Below are positions 39,268 to 48,895 of a stretch of DNA of 64,000 nucleotides, in pieces (the first letter of the stretch is position 1; every line of letters begins with the position of its first letter). Source of the DNA: Psychrobacter frigidicola (GTDB lineage: Bacteria > Pseudomonadota > Gammaproteobacteria > Pseudomonadales > Moraxellaceae); the NCBI RefSeq assembly GCF_007997305.1, contig NZ_VORZ01000001.1, positions 1,426,001 through 1,490,000 of the forward strand, given 5' to 3'. A program made the translations under genes and the position numbers. The notes beneath the pieces were generated by a model, which saw only the letters and a list, made by a program, of their open reading frames with translations, had not been told where the DNA came from and did not search any database.

Positions 39268-40548
39268 TTAAGGGACTTGCTGATTAATTTCAAGATTCAC
39301 CTGCTGTTGGTCGCTTTTTAAGACGACTGGATTAGAAGATAAATCCCCAGACTGGGAAAGTGCCGTGCCAGAATGACTGATTCGTGCCGTCACAACCAGT
39401 TGCTCACCGGAAGCACGTGCAGATTGCAACGTTTTATCTGCCATCATGGCATCTAAGTCGCTTAGACTGACGGCAATATTGCCTTGCTTTAGGTTACTAA
39501 TCGGCACGCGTTTTGCCGCGAAGGGAGGGCCGCCAGCGGCGGCACGAATGGCCACAAACAACACATCATCGGCAGTGACTAAAGGCAGCAAACTGGTATT
39601 TACGGTGACGGACACATCAACCCCTGCAGCCGCTTGTGCTTGTTGCTGAGCAATCGTTGCTGTTAGCTCATCTAAACCGCTGAGCGCATGGGTATCATCG
39701 CTTGGCACTTGCGCCAAGTGGCGGCGCATTTTATCAATCCAACCTTGTGCTTCCTTATAGTTGCCCGCTTTTGCCTCGCCTCTTGCCATCAACATCTGCG
39801 CCCCTTCATTATCAGGGTTGGCTTTTAAAATATCTGCCAAAACGCGGCGGTTTTCGTCATCTAAACTTCCCCCATTCGTCAGAAAACTTATCTGCGCATA
39901 CTCTGTCGCAATATTTTCATCTTCAGGAGACAGTCTATATGCTCTCGATAGCGCTTCTAAAGCTGATTCTGGCTCCTCAAAAGATAAGAAAATCTCAGAC
40001 AATATCATCCAGCGATAAGAATCTCCAGCATTGCGATGGACATTGGTCTGTATGGTCGAAAAAAGCCCTGCGCCATCTTCAAAAGCCCACTCTGGCAGCA
40101 CATCAATTTTACCCGTAAGAAGCTCATCGGCGATGTCTCCCACTTTATCCTGCGCTTGCCACAACTCAAACACACTGCTGCGATCGCTAATAAAGAAATA
40201 AGCCAATCCGGCAATAACCGGTACAAATATGATGAGTATCAATTGGTTTTTTAAACTGGGCGTTTGCATGGGGGTGGCAATTTGCTCTGCCGCTAATAAC
40301 TGCCGCTCAAGCTCCGTTTTTTGCGCAAGGTATTCTTCTTCATTGAGCGTCCCTTCTTCCTTATCCGTCGCAAGCTCACGCAGTCTGGATTTGTAGACAT
40401 CAATATTAAGGTCAATGAGCCGATTGTCTTCGACAGCAGGGACACCTTTTTTTGCACGTAACCACGGTACGATGACCACTAGCGCGGCTAATACAGCAAC
40501 TAATAAGCTTAACGTAATAAATAAGCCAAAAGTAGAAAACACATTCAT
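39268..40548 (-). CDS. ccmI: Cytochrome c biogenesis protein CcmI
   Basis: The 426-residue protein has two N-terminal membrane segments (about 7-30 and 105-125) joined by a cytoplasmic loop with KSRLRELATDKEEGTLNEEE, a pattern seen in CcmI/CycH. A periplasmic TPR-like region (about 165-300) and a C-terminal beta domain follow. It presents apocytochrome c to CcmH/CcmF. Its start overlaps the ccmH stop by four bases. Confidence 0.92.
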   Translation of the reverse strand: MNVFSTFGLFITLSLLVAVLAALVVIVPWLRAKKGVPAVEDNRLIDLNIDVYKSRLRELATDKEEGTLNEEEYLAQKTELERQLLAAEQIATPMQTPSLKNQLILIIFVPVIAGLAYFFISDRSSVFELWQAQDKVGDIADELLTGKIDVLPEWAFEDGAGLFSTIQTNVHRNAGDSYRWMILSEIFLSFEEPESALEALSRAYRLSPEDENIATEYAQISFLTNGGSLDDENRRVLADILKANPDNEGAQMLMARGEAKAGNYKEAQGWIDKMRRHLAQVPSDDTHALSGLDELTATIAQQQAQAAAGVDVSVTVNTSLLPLVTADDVLFVAIRAAAGGPPFAAKRVPISNLKQGNIAVSLSDLDAMMADKTLQSARASGEQLVVTARISHSGTALSQSGDLSSNPVVLKSDQQQVNLEINQQVP

Positions 40549-41261
40549 AAGGAATCCCCTTTATCGCGTGCTTGATTGTTCGATTTACGCTTGTCCGTTT
40601 TCGACTTGTCCGTTTTCGACTTGTTCTTTTTAAGCTTAGACGAATTAGATTTAGTCGCGTTAACTTCAGATAATTTCGGCTCATCTGAGTTGACACTAGC
40701 CTCAGTTACGCTTGATTTCATGCGACTTGCTAATAATTTGTCCAGCGCTTCCTGCTCGCCAGCACTCAATGAGCTATCTACCGTTGAGCGGGGCTTGATG
40801 GTTCGCGTGCGATTTCCTCGATTGCGCCACAGCCAGCCGCCCAATACTACTATCAACAGCAGCGGCGGAAAGAACCAAAGCACCCAAGTCGATGGTCGCA
40901 CTGGTGGACTGTAACTAATAAAATCGCCATAGCGCTCTTGCATATACTGACGAATCTCAGCATCCGAGCGTCCGTCTTTGACCATATCATAAGTTTTTTG
41001 CTTTAAGTCTTGTGCAATTGGCGCATCAGAACCTGCCAGATTTTGATTTTGACATTTTGGACAGCGAAATTCATCAATTAAGCCGCGATACTGTGCTTCT
41101 TGGCGCTTTGAGTCAAAGTCATAAACATCGATAGCCGCATAACTTGGTGTAGTCGCGCCCATTAATAAAACCAGCAGCGCAAATATGGCTACGTATACCG
41201 ATTTATAAAGTGGCAAGGATTTTAAAGGTAAGGATTTTAAAGGTAAGGATTTGTGGCTCAT
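40545..41261 (-). CDS. ccmH: Cytochrome c biogenesis protein CcmH with long charged tail
   Basis: The core contains the redox motif FRCPKCQNQNLAGSDAP (LRCxxC type), then RQYMQERYGDFISYSPP and the membrane anchor WVLWFFPPLLLIVVLGGWLW. Two oddities occur. The N-terminus is made of three tandem KSLPL units (15-bp DNA repeats), and a C-terminal tail of about 95 Lys/Ser-rich residues (with SKTDK repeats) extends well beyond the usual end of about 150 residues. Overlaps of four bases with ccmG and ccmI mark tight coupling. Confidence 0.93.
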   Translation of the reverse strand: MSHKSLPLKSLPLKSLPLYKSVYVAIFALLVLLMGATTPSYAAIDVYDFDSKRQEAQYRGLIDEFRCPKCQNQNLAGSDAPIAQDLKQKTYDMVKDGRSDAEIRQYMQERYGDFISYSPPVRPSTWVLWFFPPLLLIVVLGGWLWRNRGNRTRTIKPRSTVDSSLSAGEQEALDKLLASRMKSSVTEASVNSDEPKLSEVNATKSNSSKLKKNKSKTDKSKTDKRKSNNQARDKGDSL

Positions 41262-41848
41262 TTACAGATTTCCTCGATGTTATCGGCTGGCCCTTTCTTG
41301 CCGGCAGCCTCATCTTGTAAGACCTTTAAACAGGGATTAATTCTGCTTTGCCAATTGTCTTCATTGACCTCACCAACGATGTGCTGACGGATAACGCCAT
41401 TACCATCAACAACAAAAGTCTCAGGCGCGCCTGTTAATCCCAAATCTAGGGCAAACTGTCCAGATTTATCTTGGACGGACATTAAATACGGATCGCCAAG
41501 ATCATTAAGATACTCAAGTGCGTCGCCAATCTCATCTTTATAATTCACACCAACCGTATGCACACCGCGCTTTTTTAATTCTACAAAGAAAGGATGCTCG
41601 TATACACAAGTCGGACACCATGAACCCCAAATATTAATCAGATAAGGGGATGTTGGCATCTGAGCGTCAGTGACCATGCGACTAGTATCAGACAATAGCG
41701 GCAATTCAAACGTCGGTACTGGGCGCTCAAGGGCCGTATTGGTCACTATCTCTGTCGGCTTGCCCAATCTAAAGAACAACATGATAATCAGACCGACGAA
41801 CACAATAAGAGGAATTAAAAACCACAGTTTTAATTGTTGACTGTCCAT
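41258..41848 (-). CDS. ccmG: Thiol:disulfide oxidoreductase CcmG/DsbE
   Basis: The 196-residue protein has an N-terminal membrane anchor (about 8-27) and a thioredoxin-like domain with the active site NIWGSWCPTCVYEHPFF, then GVNYKD and the cis-Pro region LTGAPETFVVDGNG. It keeps apocytochrome and CcmH cysteines reduced in the periplasm. It lies four bases after ccmF. Confidence 0.95.
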   Translation of the reverse strand: MDSQQLKLWFLIPLIVFVGLIIMLFFRLGKPTEIVTNTALERPVPTFELPLLSDTSRMVTDAQMPTSPYLINIWGSWCPTCVYEHPFFVELKKRGVHTVGVNYKDEIGDALEYLNDLGDPYLMSVQDKSGQFALDLGLTGAPETFVVDGNGVIRQHIVGEVNEDNWQSRINPCLKVLQDEAAGKKGPADNIEEICK

Positions 41849-41852
41849 TATC

Positions 41853-43898
41853 TTAGCGCTCCTCTACTGGTTGGTTTACATCTGCAGGCTCAATAGATTT
41901 TAGGCGATCGTCATAGATACCATAATCAAGATCATCCTTTAAAATCTTAGCGCGTTTCTTAGGCTTAAAGCGGTAACGACGGTCAAGCATCGATAACACC
42001 ACCCCAAGTACCATAATAATAGAGCCGAGCCAAATCCAGCGAATCAAAGGTTTAACATAAATGCGAATGGCCCATTGATGACTGTCTTCAGCGATAGGTT
42101 CGCCTAGAGCAACATAAAGATCGCGGCTTAAACGGTCATCAATAGCAGCTTCGGTCATTGGCATCATACTGACCACATAAGTACGCTTCTGTGGACGTAA
42201 GGTGGTCACCAGTTGCCCGTCTTTGCTGACTAGAACCTCTGCTTCGGTCGCGTCATAGTTACTGGCCTTGACCTCTGTAAAGCTTTTAATCTTAAAGTCA
42301 TAACCTTGGACGTGGACACTATCGCCGATACCCATGGCGACATCAGTCTCAATACTCATACTGGATGTAAAAGCCACCCCTATAGCGGCAATTAATACGC
42401 CTAGATGAGCGGTTTGCATACCCCAATAACTGCTCTTAAGCTTTCTAACACCAGCCAAACGGGTTTTAGCATTCTTAGTTTTGTCTCTAATATCGACAAC
42501 CATCCATGCCAATACCCATAGACTCAACGCCACAGTGACTGCAATATTGAACATATCTACTGGATGTGTAAAGTAGCTGATAATCGCACCAAGGACAGCA
42601 CTGCTAACAGCAATAATTAGTGCTGGTCCTAGTAAAGGACGGCTGTCCTTTTTCCAACGAATATTTGAGCCCATTCCCATTGCCAACATTAATAACCACG
42701 TTAGCGGTACAAATAGTGCATTAAAATAAGGCGCGCCAACGGATACTTCGCCTAAATTAAAGGCATCAGCAATAATAGGGTACAAAGTGCCCAGTAAAAC
42801 CACCAAAGTCGCTATTAAAATAATGACGTTATTAATAACTAGAAAGGATTCACGAGAGACCAGACGATACTGACTCTCAACCGTAAGTCGCCAACCGCGC
42901 AGTGCAAACATCATTAGTCCGCCACCAATCACCACGGCCAAAATCACTAAAATAGCGAGACCGCGGGTAGGGTCAGCCGCAAAGGAGTGGACAGAGGTAA
43001 TAACGCCAGAGCGCACGAGGAAAGTACCCAGTAAGCTTAACGCAAAAGTAAAGATGGCCAGCATAATCGTCCATGCTTTAAAGACACCGCGCTTTTCGGT
43101 GACCGCCAATGAGTGTAATAGTGCAGTAGCAGCAAGCCACGGCATCAACGAGGCGTTCTCGACCGGATCCCAAAACCACCAGCCACCCCAGCCAAGCTCA
43201 TAATAAGCCCACCAAGAACCAAGGGCGATACCTAAGGTTAAAAACCCCCAAGCTGCTTGTGTCCAAGGACGTGACCAGCGCGTCCATACCGCGTCCAACC
43301 TGCCTGCCCAAAGTGCCGCCATACAAAAAGCAAAGGGCACCACCATCCCGACATAACCCATATAAAGCATCGGCGGATGAATGATTAAGCCAGGATCTTG
43401 GAGGACAGGATTCAAGTCAACGCCATCGACCATCAAGAACGGTAAAGTACGGTCAAACGGAGAAGAGGTGAGAATAAGCATCGCCAACATCATCGTCTGC
43501 ACACCAGCCATGATGACTAAGACCCGCGCACGCATTGATAATGGCAAACCACGACTAAAGAAGGAAACCAGAGCCGCCCAAGTCGCCAAAATGGTCATCC
43601 ATAACAATAGCGAGCCTTCATGACCACCCCAAGTCGCTGACACTCGGTAGTACCAAGGCAGCAAGCTATTAGAGTGCTGCGTCACATATTCTAGACTAAA
43701 ATCATTGTAATAAAAGCCTGCCACCAGCCCCAAAAATGACACCATCATCATGCCAAACTGTGCCCAAGCTAGACTAGGTGCTAGGCGCTGCAAAGCCACA
43801 TTGTTATGAGAGATGCCCCATGTAGGCAATACAACTTGTAATATGGCAAGCACAAAGGCTACCAGCAAAGCAAAATATCCCAGCTCTGTGATTAGCAT
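41853..43898 (-). CDS. ccmF: Cytochrome c haem lyase subunit CcmF
   Basis: The 681-residue polytopic protein has the WWD haem-handling loop WGGWWFWDPVENASLMPW and the earlier ATWGGHEGSLLLW, with about 14 hydrophobic segments. Together with CcmG, H and I it attaches haem to apocytochromes. It is first of a four-gene operon. No ccmA-E genes lie upstream in this window. Confidence 0.97.
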   Translation of the reverse strand: MLITELGYFALLVAFVLAILQVVLPTWGISHNNVALQRLAPSLAWAQFGMMMVSFLGLVAGFYYNDFSLEYVTQHSNSLLPWYYRVSATWGGHEGSLLLWMTILATWAALVSFFSRGLPLSMRARVLVIMAGVQTMMLAMLILTSSPFDRTLPFLMVDGVDLNPVLQDPGLIIHPPMLYMGYVGMVVPFAFCMAALWAGRLDAVWTRWSRPWTQAAWGFLTLGIALGSWWAYYELGWGGWWFWDPVENASLMPWLAATALLHSLAVTEKRGVFKAWTIMLAIFTFALSLLGTFLVRSGVITSVHSFAADPTRGLAILVILAVVIGGGLMMFALRGWRLTVESQYRLVSRESFLVINNVIILIATLVVLLGTLYPIIADAFNLGEVSVGAPYFNALFVPLTWLLMLAMGMGSNIRWKKDSRPLLGPALIIAVSSAVLGAIISYFTHPVDMFNIAVTVALSLWVLAWMVVDIRDKTKNAKTRLAGVRKLKSSYWGMQTAHLGVLIAAIGVAFTSSMSIETDVAMGIGDSVHVQGYDFKIKSFTEVKASNYDATEAEVLVSKDGQLVTTLRPQKRTYVVSMMPMTEAAIDDRLSRDLYVALGEPIAEDSHQWAIRIYVKPLIRWIWLGSIIMVLGVVLSMLDRRYRFKPKKRAKILKDDLDYGIYDDRLKSIEPADVNQPVEER

Positions 43899-44071
43899 AT
43901 ATCTGACCTTATTTGATCTTGTTCGGTCATCGTTGACAGTGACCCAAAAAATTTAGAATGAACTGGATTGTACAAAATAAAACCATTCTAACATTAATGA
44001 CTTTATTTTGAAATTCATGCCTTTATCCTAGGCCGTCAATATCCACGGTTTCAATATTAATAACCACGAAA

Positions 44072-44100
44072 ATCAGCCACTCATTGGCATGAAGGCTGAT
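44072..44100 (-). terminator. Possible terminator after the MocA-like gene
   Basis: The ATCAGCC / GGCTGAT stem (44072-44078 with 44094-44100) is followed on the minus strand by a short TTT, in the 240-base gap between the MocA-like gene and ccmF. Confidence 0.5.
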
Positions 44101-44138
44101 AACAATTTAGTGAATTTTAATTTGAAAGAGTTTTTAAA

Positions 44139-44936
44139 TTAGCTGTCGAGCCAGCGCTGTTGCTGCGCGTGAGTAAGTTGATGGGGCGTGTCAATATCAT
44201 AGCTGAGTTGAGGGTTATTGACGGTACTAAGCTGGTTGGAGGGCAATGCTCTGATTAAATACCGTAGCCCCTTATCCCCTATTAACGCTGATTGCCACTG
44301 TTTGAGAAGCTCGTAACTAATCACTATAGGTAAGCCGATGATACTGCCTTTAGATTTTTCAGTACACGCGACTTTATCTAAGCTCGGCTCGTCTAAATCT
44401 TGCTTGTTTAAATACTGCTCATTTAAATGCTGGTAACTACTAGCAATGACAGTTTCCGTACCTGCCAGTAAATTGGTTAGATGATGGCTATCCAATAAGA
44501 CTTGGTCAACACCCATTATTAGCACTCGATTGATAGGAGTACTGCTGAGTGTGTCATTAAGAGATCTGTCAAAGCCAGTTAAGGCTTCAATGCCCAAATA
44601 CAAACTGTGTGCCATACCTACTTCGGGTATAGGATTCACCACAATATCAATCATTGAGTTTCTACGGCTTAAATCAGAGAGTGCATTCGAAATCTTTGGT
44701 CTATTCTTAGGAACAACAACAATGATTGTTTTAGGCTGGGTCGATAAAGCAAGCATTGTCATATAGCAAATCAGCGCTTCGCCATTTTTGCTTAATAGTT
44801 GTTTAGATTGACCAAGACGTTGGCTCAAACCACTCGCTAAGATAATAACAGCATGGTTTACCACCTCATCTTCTGCATGACTTTCTATAGTCCCCTGTTC
44901 TAGAATTGCAGCAGATAAAATAGATTTGTTGGTCAT
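44139..44936 (-). CDS. mocA: MocA-like molybdenum cofactor cytidylyltransferase
   Basis: The 265-residue nucleotidyltransferase has AVIILASGLSQRLGQSKQLL at the start (the MocA form LAAGxSxRxGxxKQLL), the PEVGMAHSLYLGIEAL block, and LIMGVDQVLLDS for metal binding. MocA makes the MCD cofactor of xanthine-oxidase-type enzymes. It is the last gene of the operon headed by the Mo hydroxylase subunits, right after xdhC. The symbol follows the family and is moderately certain. A polar insertion around 170-195 (QYLNKQDLDEPSLDK) is unusual. Confidence 0.82.
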   Translation of the reverse strand: MTNKSILSAAILEQGTIESHAEDEVVNHAVIILASGLSQRLGQSKQLLSKNGEALICYMTMLALSTQPKTIIVVVPKNRPKISNALSDLSRRNSMIDIVVNPIPEVGMAHSLYLGIEALTGFDRSLNDTLSSTPINRVLIMGVDQVLLDSHHLTNLLAGTETVIASSYQHLNEQYLNKQDLDEPSLDKVACTEKSKGSIIGLPIVISYELLKQWQSALIGDKGLRYLIRALPSNQLSTVNNPQLSYDIDTPHQLTHAQQQRWLDS

Positions 44937-45018
44937 AAGCTACTCATGATTTTATTGAAAATTGCATTAGAAAGTTGTATTAATAGCGGCATTCATATTT
45001 ATTGTTGGCAATATTTGT

Positions 45019-46311
45019 TTATGAATTTTGACCATGAATGACCGCGCTCATTTGCGCCATGATACTGAGTGCCAAGGCTTCAGGGCCGTCTCCGCCTAAC
45101 TTATAGCCAATAGGATAATGCAGTTGCGCAATTCCTATAGCTAGGTCAGCCGGATTAGATTTTGTAGCGCTAATTTCTTTAATGAGGCGCTCAGTTCGAT
45201 AGCGCGGGCCTAATTGTCCAAGATAATCAGGTGGATGTTCTAATAGCACTGCTAGACGAGCACGGTCTTGATTTAAACTGTGCGACATGACTGCAACAGC
45301 AGAATTAGAGCTGGTTTTGATTAACGTCTCGGTATCATCCAATGGTAAACACAGCACTGCATCCGCCTGCTTAAATCGTGCACGCGTCGCATATTGCGGA
45401 CGGCTGTCTATTACCGTCACATGCCAATCTTGCAGCTTTGCCATTGTCACGAGCGGCATAACATCATTACCCGCGCCGCAAATCAGCAGTCGTATTTGTG
45501 GATAAATTCGTTGTACTAACCATGCTGTTTGTATCGTCTTTTCTTCTATTTTTTGCTTAACTGCTTTTTCGTAACTCTTCTCTAAATTACTTTCTACCAC
45601 AACGTACTCAGCATTTTTTTTATGAAATTTATATGCTGCTAGTTTTTTAAGCACATTTATAACTATATGAGTAGGGTCAGAAAAATTTTGATTGCTATCA
45701 ATAGTAATTAGTTGCCCTGTATTGAGATAAGCGTCTAAATTAATACGAGTGCCGATTTGAAGTTGAGAGCCTTTAGAGTGAGCAGTTTGAAACTTATAGC
45801 TATTAGATTTAATAAGAGTAGCAATCGTTAGCGGTTGTTGCGTACTGCGCACCTGCCGGATTAAATCCAGCAAAGGCATTGCTGTTGCTAAACGCTCGAA
45901 CAAGACATGAACTCGTCCATTACACCCCAAGCCAAAATTCAGCTCCTCATCTAAGTCGTCATCTGAATAATCATATAAGTCACTTTTTAAATCGTCATAT
46001 AAAGGTTTATCTTTGTTATTAACAGCAGCTTCCGCCTCACCATTTTCACTGTATTCAATATCCTCACCAGTCTGATAAGTTTGCACAGTAGCCCCATGAC
46101 GGGTCAACCAAAACGCACGTTTGATAATATGCGGCTCTAAGCAACCCCCACTAATCATCCCAACCGAACGTCCATCTGCACAAATAAGCATCATGGCACC
46201 AGCCTGCCGATAAGCTGAGCCTTCGGTACGGACTACCGTTGCCAGTACAGCATCGATATTTTGTTGCTCAGCCTGCATGGCAAGCTTAAGAATGTCGGCC
46301 ACTTGATTCAT
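45019..46311 (-). CDS. xdhC: XdhC family Moco chaperone
   Basis: The N-terminal region has the XdhC pattern: GSAYRQAGAMMLICADGRSVGMISGGCLE, which includes the conserved Cys. The C-terminal Rossmann domain has LICGAGNDVMPLVTMAKLQ and later HSLNQDR and YLGQLGPRYRTERL. It is 430 residues against roughly 330 for many members; extra sequence lies between the two domains (about 95-130 acidic, and 215-260 Lys-rich). XdhC binds the cofactor and passes its sulfurated form to the hydroxylase. Confidence 0.9.
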   Translation of the reverse strand: MNQVADILKLAMQAEQQNIDAVLATVVRTEGSAYRQAGAMMLICADGRSVGMISGGCLEPHIIKRAFWLTRHGATVQTYQTGEDIEYSENGEAEAAVNNKDKPLYDDLKSDLYDYSDDDLDEELNFGLGCNGRVHVLFERLATAMPLLDLIRQVRSTQQPLTIATLIKSNSYKFQTAHSKGSQLQIGTRINLDAYLNTGQLITIDSNQNFSDPTHIVINVLKKLAAYKFHKKNAEYVVVESNLEKSYEKAVKQKIEEKTIQTAWLVQRIYPQIRLLICGAGNDVMPLVTMAKLQDWHVTVIDSRPQYATRARFKQADAVLCLPLDDTETLIKTSSNSAVAVMSHSLNQDRARLAVLLEHPPDYLGQLGPRYRTERLIKEISATKSNPADLAIGIAQLHYPIGYKLGGDGPEALALSIMAQMSAVIHGQNS

Positions 46312-46353
46312 AACGCTCCTTAAGTCCTAAAAACAATCTCAAAAGATAAGCTT

Positions 46354-46384
46354 AAAAAAACCCGTTTAGGTAGCGGGTTTTTTT
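46354..46384 (-). terminator. Terminator after the Mo hydroxylase large subunit
   Basis: AAAAAAACCCG (46354-46364) pairs with CGGGTTTTTTT (46374-46384), giving a stem capped by a 9-base loop and a T-run in either direction. It lies 29 bases past the large-subunit stop and before xdhC, so read-through may set a lower xdhC level. Confidence 0.9.
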
Positions 46385-46412
46385 AATATGAAATAACTTC
46401 TAGTAAGAAAAA

Positions 46413-48893
46413 CTACTCTGGTAGTTGATCGAGGAGCTTGTCTAAAGTAATGGGCAACTCACGAACTCGAATACCGACTGCGTTATAGATAGCGTTGGCT
46501 ATGGCAGCCGCAGCGCCTGAAATAGAGGTTTCTCCAATGCCTTTGGTATGCATGGGATTGGTATAGCGATCATCTTCTTCTACCAAAATAACTTCTATTT
46601 GCGGTACATCCGCGTTAACAGGGATATGATATTCAGAGAGATCGTGGTTGCATAAGCGACCGTCATGCTTGTCATGGATAATTTCTTCCATTAAAGCTGA
46701 GCCAATCCCAAACACCATACCGCCGTAACACTGTGAAGTGGCCGTTTTGTGATTAAGAATGCGCCCGCCGGCGAATGCACCCGTCATACGTTTAACTCGA
46801 ATCTCACCCGTGACTCGGTGCACGCCAACTTCGGCGAACTGAGCACCGAACGAAGCTTGGCGATAGTTTTTGGCATTTTTACCGGGTTTAATCTCGCCTT
46901 TGGCACTCAGCTTTTTCTCATCATATTCACCAATGATATCCGCTAATGAATAGCTTTGAAAATTACTAAAGTCATAGCTTTTTTGCTGAGAAACATTTGG
47001 TTCAGAGCGTTCTTGCTGGAAGCTCTTTTGATTAGATGCAGACAAGCCTATTTTTTCTGCTAGGTTATCTACAACATCTGTGGCTTTATCTACCAAGTCA
47101 GTAGCAATATCTTTGCCAGCTTCTATGATAGCTTCTGTTGACGTCGCTTCGTGCTCGCCTACTTTTTCAATCTGACCAGCACGCAGCTGGATAGTATCAG
47201 GGTATAGGCCAACTTTATCCGCAAGCATCTCACGCAGCTGCTGGCAAGCAAGGTAAATACTACTGCCTGAGCTGGAAGCGCCCTTACTACCACCAGAACC
47301 TACGGCTGGCGGCAGACTAGTATCGCCTAGCTTCATCTCAATATGGTCAATCGGCAAACCTAATAAATCAGCAGTTATTTGGGTAAACACCGTGTAAGAA
47401 CCAGTACCGATATCGGTCATGTCAGTCTCTACAACTGCTTTGATACCCAGCTCTTTTGAGCTATCGACTTGCAAGATTACTCGCGCCTCAGAAGTGCCTA
47501 ATGAGTTGCCACGGGCGGCCGCTGCCATGCCAATACCCATCCACCAGTCACCTTCTAAACGGCTGGCAGGTTTAGGATTGCGCTCATTCCAACCAAATTT
47601 CTCAGCGCCTTGTTCCATACAGGCGATTAGACTGCGGGTTGAAAAGGGAATATCTTGACTCGGGTCTTGCTCTGGCTCATTACGGCGGCGGAGCTCAAGC
47701 GGGTCTATATTGAGTTTAATTGCCAACTCGTCCATCGCACATTCAACTGCAATTTGTCCGACGGCCTCACCTGGCGCACGCATGGAACCAGATAAGACTT
47801 GGTTAGTATCGACCATCTGATACTCAACCTGACGGTTTTCACCGCGGTATAGGAAATGCGTAGACAACGCCACTGGCTCAAAAAAGCTCTCACCCGGTAA
47901 ATTGCTAGAGATACTATTATGGATAAAGGTATTAATAATACCGTCTTTGTCACAACCAATAGCGATACGCTGACGAGTATTCGAGCGGCGCACGGTCGCT
48001 TCCATGACTTGCGGACGAGTCATAACGATTAAGACCGGACGGCCTAGCTCTTTTGCAGATATTGCCGCTGCAATTGATTCGGGCGCAATACCAAGCTTGC
48101 TACCAAAGCCGCCACCGACATAACGGGCAATCAGTTGCACCTTATCGTTATCCAAGCCTAGCGCATCAGCAATTTGTTGTTTAGACGAGGCTAGCATCTG
48201 ATTGGAGGTATACATGATTAACTTATCACCTTCCCAATGCGCTAGCGTCGCATGGGGCTCCATAGGAGAGTTACTTTGGCTGGGTGTATGATAGACAAGG
48301 TCAAGTGAAACCTCAGAATCGGTCAAACCTTGTTCAGGGTCACCTTGGGTTTGATTCTTATCGGAGCCTGTTGCTTCATCAATCGCATGGGCATCAGACA
48401 GCGCTGCCTCAAAATCTAGTACCGCATCTTCTGTTTCATCTTTATAAGTCACTTTAAGGGCTTTGGCGCCTTCAGTTGCCGCCTCAAAGGTCTCAGCAAT
48501 AACAGCAGCAATTGGCTGACCATGATAAAAAATCTCAGTCACGCCTTGAGTAGGTGATTTGGTAGCGCCGCCTTGTTGCGAGTTGCGCACAAAATGTTTG
48601 GGGTCAGTGACGACTTTAATTACCCCTGGAATAGCTTCTACTGCACGACTATCAATGTGTTTAATCTTGCCTTTAGCAATCGTTGCGCTGACCAAAACTC
48701 CGTAAACTTGGCCTTCAAGATGAAACTCAGCGGAATAAGGGGCTTGGCCGCTAACTTTTAGGGAGCCATCCACACGAGTGATAGGCTGACCTACCAATTT
48801 ACTAGGTACTTTGTCAAAAAGAGACTCAACAGGCTCGTTCATGGTCATCTTTTTAGTAGGTTCTGACTGAGCCCCTGAATTAAATAGTGCCAT
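46413..48893 (-). CDS. Molybdenum hydroxylase large (Mo-binding) subunit, PaoC/YagR-like
   Basis: The 826-residue protein matches the xanthine-dehydrogenase-family molybdopterin subunit: VGQPITRVDGSLKVSGQAPYSAE, then YVGGGFGSK, then RAPGEAVGQIAVECAMDELA, and the C-terminal KGIGETSISGAAAAIANAIYNA with the catalytic Glu. It is about 90 residues longer than PaoC, largely from an insertion around 590-650 with an amphipathic helix and a Ser/Gln-rich linker. The substrate is likely an aldehyde, by analogy with PaoABC. Confidence 0.92.
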   Translation of the reverse strand: MALFNSGAQSEPTKKMTMNEPVESLFDKVPSKLVGQPITRVDGSLKVSGQAPYSAEFHLEGQVYGVLVSATIAKGKIKHIDSRAVEAIPGVIKVVTDPKHFVRNSQQGGATKSPTQGVTEIFYHGQPIAAVIAETFEAATEGAKALKVTYKDETEDAVLDFEAALSDAHAIDEATGSDKNQTQGDPEQGLTDSEVSLDLVYHTPSQSNSPMEPHATLAHWEGDKLIMYTSNQMLASSKQQIADALGLDNDKVQLIARYVGGGFGSKLGIAPESIAAAISAKELGRPVLIVMTRPQVMEATVRRSNTRQRIAIGCDKDGIINTFIHNSISSNLPGESFFEPVALSTHFLYRGENRQVEYQMVDTNQVLSGSMRAPGEAVGQIAVECAMDELAIKLNIDPLELRRRNEPEQDPSQDIPFSTRSLIACMEQGAEKFGWNERNPKPASRLEGDWWMGIGMAAAARGNSLGTSEARVILQVDSSKELGIKAVVETDMTDIGTGSYTVFTQITADLLGLPIDHIEMKLGDTSLPPAVGSGGSKGASSSGSSIYLACQQLREMLADKVGLYPDTIQLRAGQIEKVGEHEATSTEAIIEAGKDIATDLVDKATDVVDNLAEKIGLSASNQKSFQQERSEPNVSQQKSYDFSNFQSYSLADIIGEYDEKKLSAKGEIKPGKNAKNYRQASFGAQFAEVGVHRVTGEIRVKRMTGAFAGGRILNHKTATSQCYGGMVFGIGSALMEEIIHDKHDGRLCNHDLSEYHIPVNADVPQIEVILVEEDDRYTNPMHTKGIGETSISGAAAAIANAIYNAVGIRVRELPITLDKLLDQLPE

Positions 48894-48895
48894 GA

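Noticed and set aside
40412..40696. 94-codon minus-strand frame across the ccmH/ccmI junction
   Set aside because: It is a shadow of the Lys-rich ccmH tail in another frame (SRKRTSRKRTS-type repeat), with no independent support.
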